This document shows, piece by piece, positions 48,770 through 61,055 of a DNA stretch of 64,000 nucleotides (its first letter is position 1; every line of letters starts with the position of its first letter). The position numbers and the translations under genes were made by a program. The stretch is from Liolophura sinensis (lineage: Eukaryota; Mollusca; Polyplacophora; Chitonida; Chitonidae). The stretch is from contig NC_088300.1 of the NCBI RefSeq assembly GCF_032854445.1, positions 14,139,570 to 14,203,569 on the forward strand, read 5' to 3'. The notes under the pieces are model-generated. The model saw only the letters and a list, made by a program, of their open reading frames with translations, ran no database searches and was not told the origin of the DNA.

Positions 48770-49130
48770 AAGTTATATTGCCAAAAATTAACCACAAATC
48801 TGTCTCTTACCGACAAAATTACGAAATATAATTGCTTTTGCTCGGACAGGTATTTGTAACTAATTTCGGTCAATCGTCAACTATTTTAAGAGTAAGGAAA
48901 ACTTTTTCCTAAGATATGTGGCACAAAAAATAATTACGATGCTAAATTGCTCTTGCATTGCCAGTTGTTTGTAACTAATATTCGAACAACTGTCAACTAT
49001 TTCAAAACTTAAAAAAACTTTTCCCAAAGTAATGTGGCACAAAAAATTAATTACGAAACAAAATTGCTCTTGCATGGCCTGCAATTTATAACTAATGTCA
49101 ACCCACTAGCAACTTTTTAAAAAAACTTTC
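48770..49130. repeat. About 117-bp tandem repeat, roughly three copies
   Basis: AATTGCTTTTGCTCGGACAG, AATTGCTCTTGCATTGCCAG and AATTGCTCTTGCATGGCCTG begin at about 48829, 48945 and 49062. Each is followed by TGTAACTAAT or TATAACTAAT, a CAACTATTT/CAACTTTTT word, an A-rich run with AACTTT, and TGTGGCACAAAAAATTAATTACGA (worn in the last copy). Confidence 0.8.
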
Positions 49131-52100
49131 ACCTAACACGTAAAAAAAAAAAATTCAATCAGTGAGGTTTCCTGCAAGAGCTGTGTGTCATTGGTCAGTT
49201 ACCCTTCCCTTTTCCTATGTACCCTACTATATGTGCACACGCACGCTTAGACTTCTGTTAAATCTTTCACAATTGCAAGAGATGCGTTTGTATACCTTGA
49301 CCTCCCCGGGGACTCTTCAGGGTAGGCGAAGTGCAAATAGGAAAGTGTGTATAGGTATAGGTATGGTCCACGTGTTCTCCGCCCCTCCGCCCCCATCCTC
49401 CGTGTTCTCCATAACGGTTATCGGTAGAGTTACTGTGGCCTGACCTTAGCAGTGACCCAGTGAACGCCTTGTGACCGCACACTGCCCACTTTAGCTCATA
49501 TAAACATTGTGGCCGGACAGATGTAAGATTGGCTCTTTTTTTTCACTGCCCAGATTCCTGAGCCAAAATGGTTTTAGCATGGGGAAGAATGTTTCACCCT
49601 GCCTATTGCCAACCCACTAGGGACACACCAAGGAAAAGGAAGCTTTTGGGGGGGGGGGGGAGGGAATGCTTTATACCAAACCGAAAGCAATAACTTGAAG
49701 TTTTGAGAGTGTTAAAGTTAGTTTTAGTAAGTCTCCATGTTTCTTACGCATTTCCCCACGAACTCCCTTAAGTTTTTATCGCTTTTTTATATTGCAATGT
49801 TTCAAAGTTTTTTCTTGTAGTAGTTTGCATGTCTTTTGATGCAATCATCAATCAGCTTGAACTAAGCCGTGATCGGACCGTGTCCTATATAATTACACAT
49901 ATTTCTATATATTAAGTAGAATATGTGCATATGAATCAAGTAACCATTTGGGCAACGATAGAAACTGTCGCTCAGTGCTTCATTGAATTCCTGAACATGC
50001 AGTCAAAGTAGGGATGGTCTTCAGAAATATCTGTCTTCATGAGCTAGTCTTGACATTAACACTAACGCATAAAGACAAAATTTTGTCGGCCTGAGTTGGG
50101 TTTAACGTCTTGATCTTCTTGGTGAGAGGCTACACCGTGCGCCTAAAGGGTATGCTACATGGTGTTGATGTAACTTTTAATATTCATTGAACTTTATTAA
50201 AGTAGGTTTCTTTTCCCGCATGTGTTCATCATATACATATTGTTTTATTATCATTTAATCACAAGTGACTGCCAGTGAGTGCGCAGTGGTTGTATGACGT
50301 GCATGGCGACCAGGACATTTGACAGCACCCGGATGTAAATGCAGCTGAAAGTCGGTAACTTCATGTGGCAAGCTCGGAAAGTTAACTTTTATGCATTTAA
50401 TGAATATGCATGTGCATAATGTATCTTAGGGTAAGAATTCATCGAACTGCAAAGTAACGTCAATCCCTGATTTGAGATAAACTGCCTAAAACTTGGCTAT
50501 CTGTCCCTTTTGTAACTTAATCCGCCTGGGGGCTGTCAAAGTACAACGCATTCTCACGATAAATAGCTGAGAACTATACTCGGTATAAATGAATTTACGA
50601 TGATTTCTAAGGCAATATATTTTTAACGACGCATGAAGTATTGGATATTCCCAATTACCCTTGGGCATTTGATAAAATACAGAGCTTAAACATGATTTTC
50701 TTAGAGCAGAAATATAGCACAGTAGGCAGTTTCAAAAAAACTACTGAATTTAGTAAGTCGGTAGTATTTTGTCTATAAGCCCAACACGACACAGTTTAAA
50801 TCAAAAGCTTCAAAGTACAAAGCCAAACAGTTTTGCTTAATCAAAAGAACTCGTGAAGTTTTCGTGAAATCAGGCCCTGTTGATCATTTTATTTCAACAT
50901 TATTGTTCATTCGCACTTTTTACCTTTTATTATATTACCCTTTTTTCCCCATGACTTCTGGCATTCCTAGCATTAGTAATTGGCATTAGTAACTGGCATT
51001 AATGTTTCAAAACTAAACCGATTGTTTCACCATCACCAGCACCGCTATGTGTAGATATGATTTGATTTAGACATAACAGTAAAACAGACAAATGTAATCT
51101 ACAGTGAATATCATAGTGTATCGTTACATATATAGCCAATATTATTATCTCCATGATACAATATACATTTAACCTTTTCTACAACTTCCAGTATATAAGT
51201 TCTATAGTATTGTAATTGTCGAGAATGTTTTTTGTAAGGTATACTATTTTTTTAAATTGACGACTACGTGTTTATGTGTGTTATTTATTGTTGCAAAGGT
51301 TATATCATGAGCCTTGTAGGAATTCCATTAAAGATATTTAAATACTAAATAGGATTCGCCATAAGACTATAAAAGAACATATAGGTGTGTGAACATCGAG
51401 TGGATTTCTAAATGATCAGTGGACTGACTTCAATGTTTAATTTGAGGTATATGTAATGTTACATATTATATATAACATTAAAAGTATCGAAAGTCAGACC
51501 ATTCAATTTGAGCTGTGCATATTTTGATATACCTAATAAGGGACGATGGCACACTGTTCACTCGGACATATACGTCACAGTACAATCCTTTTATCCTACA
51601 CTTTTAGGTGCATGTGAACTTTGTAAAGGAAAGAAAAAATAGAAAGAAATAAAAATATCTTCTATTACTAACTGGTTGAGCTGACCTTAACGTTTGGTTC
51701 GCTACTGTGATGTCGAACAGTCGCATAATATACCACAAAATTGACTGCTGGTCATTTCTGTCAATCGCCTTTTTGTGTACATGTAGGCCTATGTCTCGTA
51801 GGTCGATGAGCTGACCAGTAACCTCCAACTGGTCAGTTCATGCATGATTGATCAGGTAGTAATTGATATAGTGTCTGTATAACTCGTATTCAGTACGTAA
51901 TTACTTCCTGTAAGTCTCCTGTCCCCTGATTACATGAATATTGACTTATTATATATACAGAAAAAAAACTGAACTATACAGATAGTTATATACCATAGAA
52001 CCATGTAGATAACATTTACTCTTTATGTTGTACATAACTCAAATAAAATGAATCAAAAGAAAGCATCTCTTATCGTGTTTTGATGGGTTTATTTCTACTT

Positions 52101-52490
52101 CAACTTCACCTAGTGAATACCTCTTATCACCCCAAACCGAAAGGGAATGATTATAAGTCACAGCCAAAATCTCTATGCATATGTTGGAAACTGAAGAAAT
52201 CAGAATGGAAATTATCCCTTTCACAATAACGATAATCGTTTTGAGCACAGGTACATATCCAGATAAGACTATCTAAGTTGGTTCTCCAGCGCATATGTAT
52301 GATGCGCCCAAATTCATCAGCAGTCCACCAGTGCACCAAATGACTGCCTAATCGTTTATCAATCCAACAAATGTCCAGCGATTCATCTCATTTTAATAAA
52401 TCAACCTGTAATTTACTAAACAACGAGCAAAGGATGCAACCAATTAGCCAAGTGTCCATCATAACAATCCGCCATCATTTCCCCAACAAT
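49131..52490. other. Non-coding, no recognised gene
   Basis: Contains a G run (49649-49660), a GC-rich patch at 49180-49510 with TGGTCAG and CTGACC, and a pair CTGACCAGTA...ACTGGTCAGT at 51812-51836 that can fold as a short inverted repeat. Otherwise AT-rich. Confidence 0.5.
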
Positions 52491-52690
52491 NNNNNNNNNN
52501 NNNNNNNNNNNNNNNNNNNNNNNNNNNNNNNNNNNNNNNNNNNNNNNNNNNNNNNNNNNNNNNNNNNNNNNNNNNNNNNNNNNNNNNNNNNNNNNNNNNN
52601 NNNNNNNNNNNNNNNNNNNNNNNNNNNNNNNNNNNNNNNNNNNNNNNNNNNNNNNNNNNNNNNNNNNNNNNNNNNNNNNNNNNNNNNNNN
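52491..52690. other. Assembly gap (200 N)
   Basis: A round-number run of N, probably a scaffold gap of unknown true size. The flanks share words such as CAATTAGCCAAGTG (52441) and CAATTAGCCAAATG (52757), so the gap may fall within repetitive DNA. Any ORF spanning it is meaningless. Confidence 0.99.
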
Positions 52691-53216
52691 AACAATACGT
52701 GCACTAAGTAGTCACCTTTTAACAAACCTGTCACCGATGAATGGACAGCGTTCTATCAATTAGCCAAATGCTCTCTAATTCTCCTGTAATGTGCACTGAT
52801 TTACTGGAAATCTATACTCATTCAGCAAATCTACAGTGATCTGTCAAGCATCCGTCAAATGTGAATATGTTTAATCTATTACCCACACAACACGTTGAGA
52901 TACATATATTACTCATTAGGTATACACAGGACATCGAGGGCGTCCATCGAGCAGTAAGCTGACACCTGAGCCTTAACTGATGTAGATATAGCTAATCGGA
53001 AATTTGTCTGCATACTTTGAGAATGTAACAATCATGTTCTGGACTCGACATTGCGCCACACACTGAAAGGCTGTACAGCCTACTAAATGCGCGATTAGTT
53101 TGTTCAGTGTACCTACACTCAAGTGTATAGGCCACATATATCATATTTTTACGACCCATTGGTGACCATATTACATATCACACGACTGGCAACCATCGAC
53201 CACATGATGCATACAA

Positions 53217-53307
53217 GCCGGTTTTCTTCCCCCATTATGCTGGCCGCGGCGTATAGGTGGAATATTCTTGAGTATGGCGCAAAACAGCAATCAAATGAAT
53301 AAATGCA
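53217..53307 (+). repeat. SINE 3'-end fragment
   Basis: CGGTTTTCTTCCCCCATTAT, GCTGGCCGCGGCGTATAGGT, GGAATATTCTTGAGTATGGC, GCAAAACAGCAATCAAATGA and an AATAAATG tail. Confidence 0.7.
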
Positions 53308-54530
53308 TATAAGCCAAATATCGAAAACGTATGGTCCTGGTCGAAAATAGCCAATGAAAAAGCTAAATGCAAGCTATGGACATTTATAGATACATAGATG
53401 GCAGAATCTATAATGTTTTTTTTTCTCTTGCATTATTGTTGTTCTAACTTGGGGTTGTCCTGGACGGATGCACAAGATTGTTCAACGCCCATTAAACGTT
53501 CTCTCGCATACCCAAGACTTCTCGGGGGTCGTGCGTTCTGTCGGCAAGATATACACTGGCCAGTTTATTATGCAGTGGCCAAAATGAGAACTCGATTTCT
53601 AAGGTACATGAATTTGGCCAAGTTAGTAGTATAATCCAGGAATGTTGACAACGTTGCATATCAACAAAAACAAAATACAAACGGATTATAAGCATATTAA
53701 CATTTTGGCAAAATAACAGCAATCTTCAAAGCATGAATCTCGGCAATATCACAACAATGTTTACTTGGTCAGTCGGACATGGCGCTTACATTCAGTTTTT
53801 TCTCACAGAGCTTTTATGCCAGTTCACCAGGTGTATAAATAGATAGACATAGCATATCTAGTCACGCGAAGTGGATTAAGGGTGTGTCTATAATTCCTTC
53901 GACCCATTCTGATATACAGTTATGTGCCCGCTAAGCCCAGCATTGATTATGATTTTATAACAGACAGGCCTTGGCCTCCAGCTAAATCTTTCATTTGATA
54001 TGGATTGTCAGCTTAAATCACATTACACAAAACCCACGACTTACGTCCCTTGTCCGCAAAAGGCTGTATCAGGTGTGAAGCGTAAAGCTTTGCGTATGAC
54101 AGTGTTGGCATCTATAGACTCTTGTCAACGTAAGTGGCGACAATGTCATCTAAGCGGCAGGTCGTTAAATGTCATGACGTGGCTTTGTCAAGTCTGTTTG
54201 ACGTATTGACAAAAGTCGTGTCTTGATGAGAACAAAGCTATTAAGAAAAAAATCGAAGAAACACTGGGAATTTGACTAACGTGACGATACAAGATTTCGC
54301 GCAGAGGTAATTGTACCAGCAGATTCACCAAGTACGCAAACACGTGGTCCTCGTGATATTCTTTCTAACTTCGACGACGATTGGTTTACAAAATACTTCC
54401 CATGACCGATCAAAAAACATCTAACAAAAGATAATACAATGGATGAACAAGGAAACATTACTTCTGAGCAATGATAGAATCGATAAACAACTGAACCAGT
54501 TTAAGAAGACCGACAAATCAGCGGAAGCGT

Positions 54531-54588
54531 TATTCATTTATTTACTTGACTGGTCTCTGTTGCAGTACTGAAAAATGTTATATATCTA
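54531..54588 (-). repeat. Weak SINE tail fragment
   Basis: The complement reads CATTTTTCAGTACTGCAACA, GAGACCAGTCAAGTAAATAA and ATGAATAA. This aligns with the tail of the copy at 45710 (TTGAGTACTGTGTAAAACACCAGTCAAGTAAATA), but the upstream core is lost. Confidence 0.4.
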
Positions 54589-57500
54589 AAGTGTCATGTA
54601 TATATGGATGGAACTATACTGAATGTAGCAAATTGTCCAGCCACGGGAGCTGAATGTCAACAGTCAATCCAATTGGTTAAAATATACAACAACAGTGAGT
54701 TAAATTCATTCAGTAGTCAGGGTTATAGACGAATTTAAAATAAAGAAATTATAGTGAGCATGTCAATCAATAAGTCAATGTACAGTCAAGTGCTACTGTG
54801 ATCTATATACACGACATGACTGTAGATCAAAGAGTGAATGCTTAGGGTTTAACGTAATTTTTCAGTCGCATGACGACGAAGAAGTCCTTAGAGAGTATGT
54901 ACATGTATTGTGCCTCCTTGTTGCTGGACGGATTTCCACAGCTCTTTTATCTTGTACTGGTTCAACGAAACGACTTACGGAGGGAAAGTAAGCTGCCCCA
55001 CCCAGAGGAAGCTACAACTTTCTGTCTTAAGGTCTTAGGTGTGCCCAACCTAGGACTGACCCATGGTCTTCCGCCCCCGAATTGGACGCTCCACCAACTG
55101 ATCCATCAGGGCCGGTAGATCAAAAAACATAAAGTGCTGGAGAACCATCATGAAGGTTTTTGTTGAACACGATTAGTAAATCACCTGTCATGCAAAAAAG
55201 CTTTTGTAAATAGTTCGATATATACAACCAAGTCAATAAGTATATGTGGTGTAATTTTACTTGCGTCGACAATGACAGTTTGCGGGCCTCAACACGAGTG
55301 AGCGTGGAGGGAGACAGACAGTAACGTTATCCAAACCCTGCAGCTCTGAGTGCTATCAGTCAGGCTGTCATATTGGGTCATCGATCAACGCTTCGGGAAC
55401 CAGATCTCGACATCACGCTCATCATAGCCTACCCCCGGCAATCCACACACCCCTGAGGGAACTCATTACATATCAGTCGGGATCTTTACAGAAAAGAGTT
55501 GTTGTCATTATAATTATTAGATCTCATACATTTAAATACATGTATAAGCAATGCCTGTTCCGTGATATAAGTATACAGTTTTGAGAATCTCAACAATAAG
55601 GAATAACTGCATTCTGATTGAAACACACAGATGTTTTATTTTCTTCCCTTTCGTGCAACGTAAATTTGGTCACACCTATGTTTATAAGTTGTGATATACA
55701 ATAATACAATAAACTTTCGTAACAAATCTGTTGGCCTGTATGTCTTTAGCATATGAAAAAGTTTCGTCAGAAGGGCAATGGTCTTTTTCCTGCAGTATTC
55801 CCTGACATGTGTCCATGCCCGTGGTTGGTGCCATTATTGAAATCGTCAGTATAACAACATCGAAACCACCGTAACTCAGACATATTTGTTGAAGTGTTTA
55901 CTTTTTGGGTCACACGCATATTAGAACACGGACTTCCTGGTCCAAAATCAGCACTATGTATACTAACCCCAAACGCTAAAAGGAGCTACCGGTGCTCCAC
56001 ATGATTGATTGATTATCTTCAAGCAATAGTCAAGAACTGTTAACTTATACGATGGCGATGAGTATTATGGCTGGAGGAAACCCAAGTGCGTTGTTATACA
56101 AGTGGTTCACGTGGTGTATAGCATTGTGGCGGGAATGGTGCAAATATCATAAACCATCGTTTCAGTTGCAGAGCCCCGCTTGTACGAAGCTTTCTGAACG
56201 TTACGAACTTGTAACTACCATGGCAACCAACAATTGATGGCATTATGTGCTCGTAACGTTAAGTGGATCTAGTACAAGTGGGCCCTGGTCTCCCGAAGGA
56301 TTCTATTGCGTTTGGCAAATTAATGTCAAAAAAGCTGCCCAGCCCCTACACTAAGCGTGATTCAAGGCATGTACCAGTTCACGGATAATGTTATTGGTCA
56401 TGCTGGTATGCTTTAATTTCTTTCATATGCACAGAAAGGAGGATCACTCCAGATCTATATACTTGTATCTATAAGATAGAATTAAGAGTCAAAAACGGAT
56501 CTAAATAAGCTGGGAATTCTTTATTTTGGTGAATAAATCATCCTATGGTTTACTTTCCGGACTTATCGAGATTAACCTATTTGTTCTTTGAAAATTTAGA
56601 TTTCATTTTCACTCATCGTTATGAAGTTTTCAAATGCCAGATAAGTATTCTGCTAAGATCTGTCAGCCAATTAACAACTTTTTAATAAAATTAACTGTAT
56701 AGATTTTAACTTTTGACATTGCATCTCCTCAGTTGTCATTTTAAAGTAAATTTATCGCTGTAACGAGATAGTTAGAGTAATGATAAATGTGTGTAAACAA
56801 TTCACCCTCCTCTGAACTCATAGCGTGTGATAATGTTAAATGTTGGTGTAGAAGGAGTTACGATGTATCGTGGGGTGGCACAAATCATTCCTGGAAATAG
56901 GATCGCTACACAAACCGTGAGAGTTTAAATTTATCTTTAATTATTTATTTAATTAAGCCCTGATCATCCGCAGGCTCCATAATTCCCAAGAACTATTTGC
57001 TGTAGAAGAAGTCAGAATGACCTGGGATAGCATTTTTATTTGGTCTCTTATGCTGGTATGTATATATGTATATGTGCATATATATAAGGTAAACAGTGAA
57101 ATACTCAAACATCTCACACATTTACATATTAAGGCAGCTAAATGAAATAATGGACTAATCATCATGTCCCTGAAGATGAACTGGTTTTATTTGTACATTG
57201 GTACTTTGACGAAACTAAATTTACTGCCATGGAAACGTATATGTACGTGTGTATATATAACAAAATGCATTGAAAATATCTGTTTTCCTGGTGTATATTA
57301 TAAATACCTCATGACCAAATACCATGCATATCGTGAGTCATACGTACATACATGACACAAAAAGACATGCTGGTAAAGGTGTGTTAGATACCAGTACGCC
57401 CTTGTACTTAAATAGTAGGTATTACGATGGTCACGCATACATGACTCCATTCCTGACGCTTGTGGATAGTGGCAGTGGTTAATTGTCACGCAATGCTGTG

Positions 57501-58100
57501 ATTAAACAGTCTTTTAACATAAACTGACACTACATACTACACATATATTTTAACCCACTTCAATTAAGACTTTTTGTCCATGGGCACGAATCACTGACTT
57601 TACACACTTTATAATATCCTGAAGTTACATGCTTTTAAACGATCAACTGAAAGTAACTGTGTTGAGAACATTTTCTGATTTTAAAATTACGATAAATCAA
57701 ATATATACACATTATCAGATACAAAACAGAAAATAAGGAAATCCTTGTTTCAGAGATGATAATTTTAGAACGGGAAAATAATTCAATCAGTTCAATAAAT
57801 ATGACGAGGATGGAAAAGATCTCATGCATATTTATGAGATGTGTCATATATGAAGAATGAAATACCGATAACGTTGGTATGATTATGTTGACATAAGGTC
57901 ACGGGTCAAGACGACCTGAGATGATGACGTCACAGTCATGTGACCTCAATACAAGGATTGATCCCAGCCATACAAGGATCCAGCCGGAACTTTCCGGTGT
58001 CGCTGCAAAAGGAAAACAATGACATTCACAGTTCAAAGTGATTGATAAGTTTTGATTTTAGAATGTTTTGCTGGGAAAGTGGGTGGGTATGAGATAATTG

Positions 58101-58126
58101 AAAAAAAAAAAAAAAAAAAAAAAAAA
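58101..58126. repeat. Poly-A homopolymer
   Basis: An A run of about 26 bases in a stretch without retroposon features on its 5' side. Other long homopolymers are the C run near 39010, the G run near 49649 and the C run near 61147. Confidence 0.9.
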
Positions 58127-60302
58127 CATTGGCCATAACACCTAACACTCAGAAGCAGACAAAATAATGCGCTTTTCGTAGAATTTTAAGCGGAAGTGGC
58201 GTCGACTGAATGACACACACGAAACTCTGTTCATATAGCGATTTTGACGTCAACATATGAAAATCCTACAACGGCATACCTGCGGTGTATAATTACCGCC
58301 TAACAACACACCGATGGCCATTATTCGGTCCGGGTTCTGTGCGATACCATTATAACAACTGGCAGGAAATTTCTCGAGTTTTTGCCCATTTTTTTTTTAT
58401 ATAAAATTGAAATCAAAAAAGACATCCCATCAAAAACTGATAGCTTTCAAACACATACAGCCATGCATGACGATTTAATCTGGAAACTGTCGAACCATAA
58501 CTTCTTCACCGAAAGAATAAAATCTTTTATGAATCTGTATGACCCGATGTCATCAAAAACGCTAAGGTTGTACACGGTTCGCGATAGCCACGTGACTTAG
58601 CCTATACACATAATACGTCCTATTTTTTCCCTCTAACTCTGTCCATACTGCCTGGGGCTGTTACTGTGGTCATTTTGCTGTACTCACTTAGTAATACGCT
58701 TTTTTCTGTAGGTAGCCGACGTCACCTGTAATTTATAGGTCCTTTCATGAAAACTGGCTAAATATAATAATGTGTGTATACATGTAAGTCTGACTATGTG
58801 TTTATGCTGTCAACGGCAAAAAAGGTGACACTGCATGCATTGTGCAGTCCCATGTATATGGCGGGGTCAATGGGTGTAGCTTGGTTTTAACACAATAAAG
58901 ATGGTTAGCGGGATCCTTTGACTTCGCATGCTGTGAGAAACATCTCAGCTATTTTTTGCCGTTCGTTAATGTTGCGAATAAATCGCGGTATTTTGACACA
59001 AGGGGGGAGAAAGGTCAAAAATACCCTTGCGAGACGCTGGTCAAAAGGTTGTCCTCTATCTAAACCACCACACAAAAGGTGCAGTCTGATAAGATGTTTT
59101 ACCTCACCCGTCCAGATAGCTTTTTTCTGTCTCTTTTCGCATGAATGCGATACCTGTCCATTCACTATTTATATTTATATTGCATTTATTAAAAGAGAAG
59201 TACTCACACGGTAATACGAAAAAGTATGTAAAAAACTTTGTTTATCCATGAAAGAGCACGCATGCTTAAAATTCCTGATGTCGTCACGTTAAAGGCAGAT
59301 TTTTGTTTGAGATTTGATACCCCTTGCAGTCTGGTTTACATAACATCAGTACAAGTAAACCATACATAACATATACTTGATGCTTTTTAGAAAAAGGAAC
59401 AAAACATGCAGAAAAGTTTCAAAAGAACCAGAACTGTCATCTGTATTGAAATACCTTATCTTATTTTTTTTAATTTGTTAAAAAATTGGTTCAGTAGAAT
59501 TAAATGTGTTTAATTGTTTGAACTGTAAGCTTGGTTTTTTCGAAGCATAATTATACAGCTAGCCACCGATGAAGTCAGATAACAGTGTATCTTCAGTGTA
59601 ACAAGGGATGGATGGCCAAGGCTGTACACATAAAAGGTCAGTGACCAAAGTGATGGCTTCGCCAAGATTTTTACCGACATTCTTGCTTCATCGTTTGAAC
59701 CAGAGGTAGATTCCATCAGATCCAATGAACCAAATCCTAAGGTTTGTTCCGTTGACACACTGACGGATGCCAGACAGTTGCCGTTCTACCACCAGTAAAG
59801 TGGCATTGGCACAGATGGACTTGGATCCAAGCCAGTGTACTTTTCTTAGTTCATCAAGTTTCAAAACTGTGTTGCCTTTGCTCCCTTTACCCGCCACTCC
59901 CCTTAGGTTAAAAATAGTTCCAGGAGCACGTTTAAGTCAGTGGGTTAAGGTGGTCAGTTACTGGCTATCACGTCAGGTACATCGTTATACACTGACCGGT
60001 GGTCAGAGCACTTCGGCCAACAGTTTAAGTGCCTGACCCCTGCATTAGTAGTGAATTCACAAATATATACAGGAACATTTTAGTTAACGACATCTATTTA
60101 AAGCGAGCAAACATGCCCACAACAATATTCAGGACTGGGGTTAGGAATTCCATCAGCTTGTGTCCGTTGGTAAACACTCCGCTGTTAAAGTGTTCAAGTA
60201 CCGTGAAGGTATGATATTCGGCTCATGGTCGAGAATTAGGTAAACTACGCACGCGTAACACGATGTAAGGTCAAAAGGGTTTGCTCCGGTGTGACCAGTT
60301 TA

Positions 60303-60362
60303 TATATTTACTTATTTCATTTGTGTTTTACGCTGCACTAAAAATATTTTCACACTATATTT
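60303..60362 (-). repeat. SINE tail fragment
   Basis: TATTTACTTATTTCATTTGT, then GTTTTACGCTGCACTAAAAA and TATTTTCACACTATATTTGC, are the reverse complement of the family's tail and GTATAAGTGAAATA core, diverged. Confidence 0.55.
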
Positions 60363-60848
60363 GCTTTTAGTTCATCCTGTTCATTACTAAGCACAAATTA
60401 AAGTTGAGACTCCCAAAAAAGTTGTCAGCTGCCCTTTCGATGGTGTTCGTTTTCTTGGTTTGAATACAAACCTTCCACGAGTTTATCTTTTCTTTGAAAA
60501 TGGTGGTTAGCGAAGTTTGTCTTGCTGTCGAAGCATATGTGTTAATTGTGATGTTATGTGTCTTTGCTATCCCGCCATACACAATCACACTATACTGTGG
60601 GATTAAAGGAAGCTTGCTTTTGTTGTATATCACAGAACCCTGAGGAAAGCACACTCGAAAAGACTGAATGCCTAATAACTAAGGGAGAGTACATCTGTAC
60701 TTCTAAAAGATAAGCTGAGAAGGATGAAAGAGATCTCAGGTCTATCCCCACCCATAACCCTCCCACCGTGATATCGACAACCTGTACATTTAAAGAGTAA
60801 ACTGAAAACAGCGACGACAGTGCGATAGCTGGCAAATGGTCACACGTA

Positions 60849-61055
60849 CACTCAAAAAATTAATCTGTTAATTTTATCTATAACATAATACTGTGTCCTA
60901 TTCAGCATAATACCCTGTTGGTGTAATAGAATGTTTGTAAACAGAATATGTGTTATATTTAACTGAATAATCTGTGTTGCAGCAGCAGAATACGTGAATA
61001 CATTTTAGCATCACTCAGAGTTTCTGTTAAAATTAACAGATTAATTTTTGTAGTG
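60849..61055. mobile_element. MITE with 28-bp terminal inverted repeats and TA flanks
   Basis: The left end (60849-60876) and the complement of the right end (61028-61055) match at 26 of 28 positions; both start CACT and contain AATTAATCTGTTAATTTTA. The dinucleotide TA lies on each side (60847-60848 and 61056-61057), as expected for a TA target-site duplication of the Tc1/mariner type. The 150-base interior has no ORF and repeats CTGTG and ATAAT motifs. The 207-bp length and lack of a transposase make it non-autonomous. I do not know its parent family. Confidence 0.8.

Larger units (their letters stand above)
52691..60302. other. Non-coding, no recognised gene
   Basis: Holds two SINE fragments and a poly-A run. 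The minus-strand ORFs at 59510-59897 (82 and 69 codons, two frames) are moderately protein-like but match no family I know. TGGTCAG words recur at 53768, 59950 and 60000. Confidence 0.5.

Noticed and set aside
59510-59897. Two adjoining minus-strand ORFs (82 and 69 codons) suggesting one frameshifted gene
   Set aside because: The composition is moderately protein-like, but no family is recognised and the join between frames is not supported by any motif.
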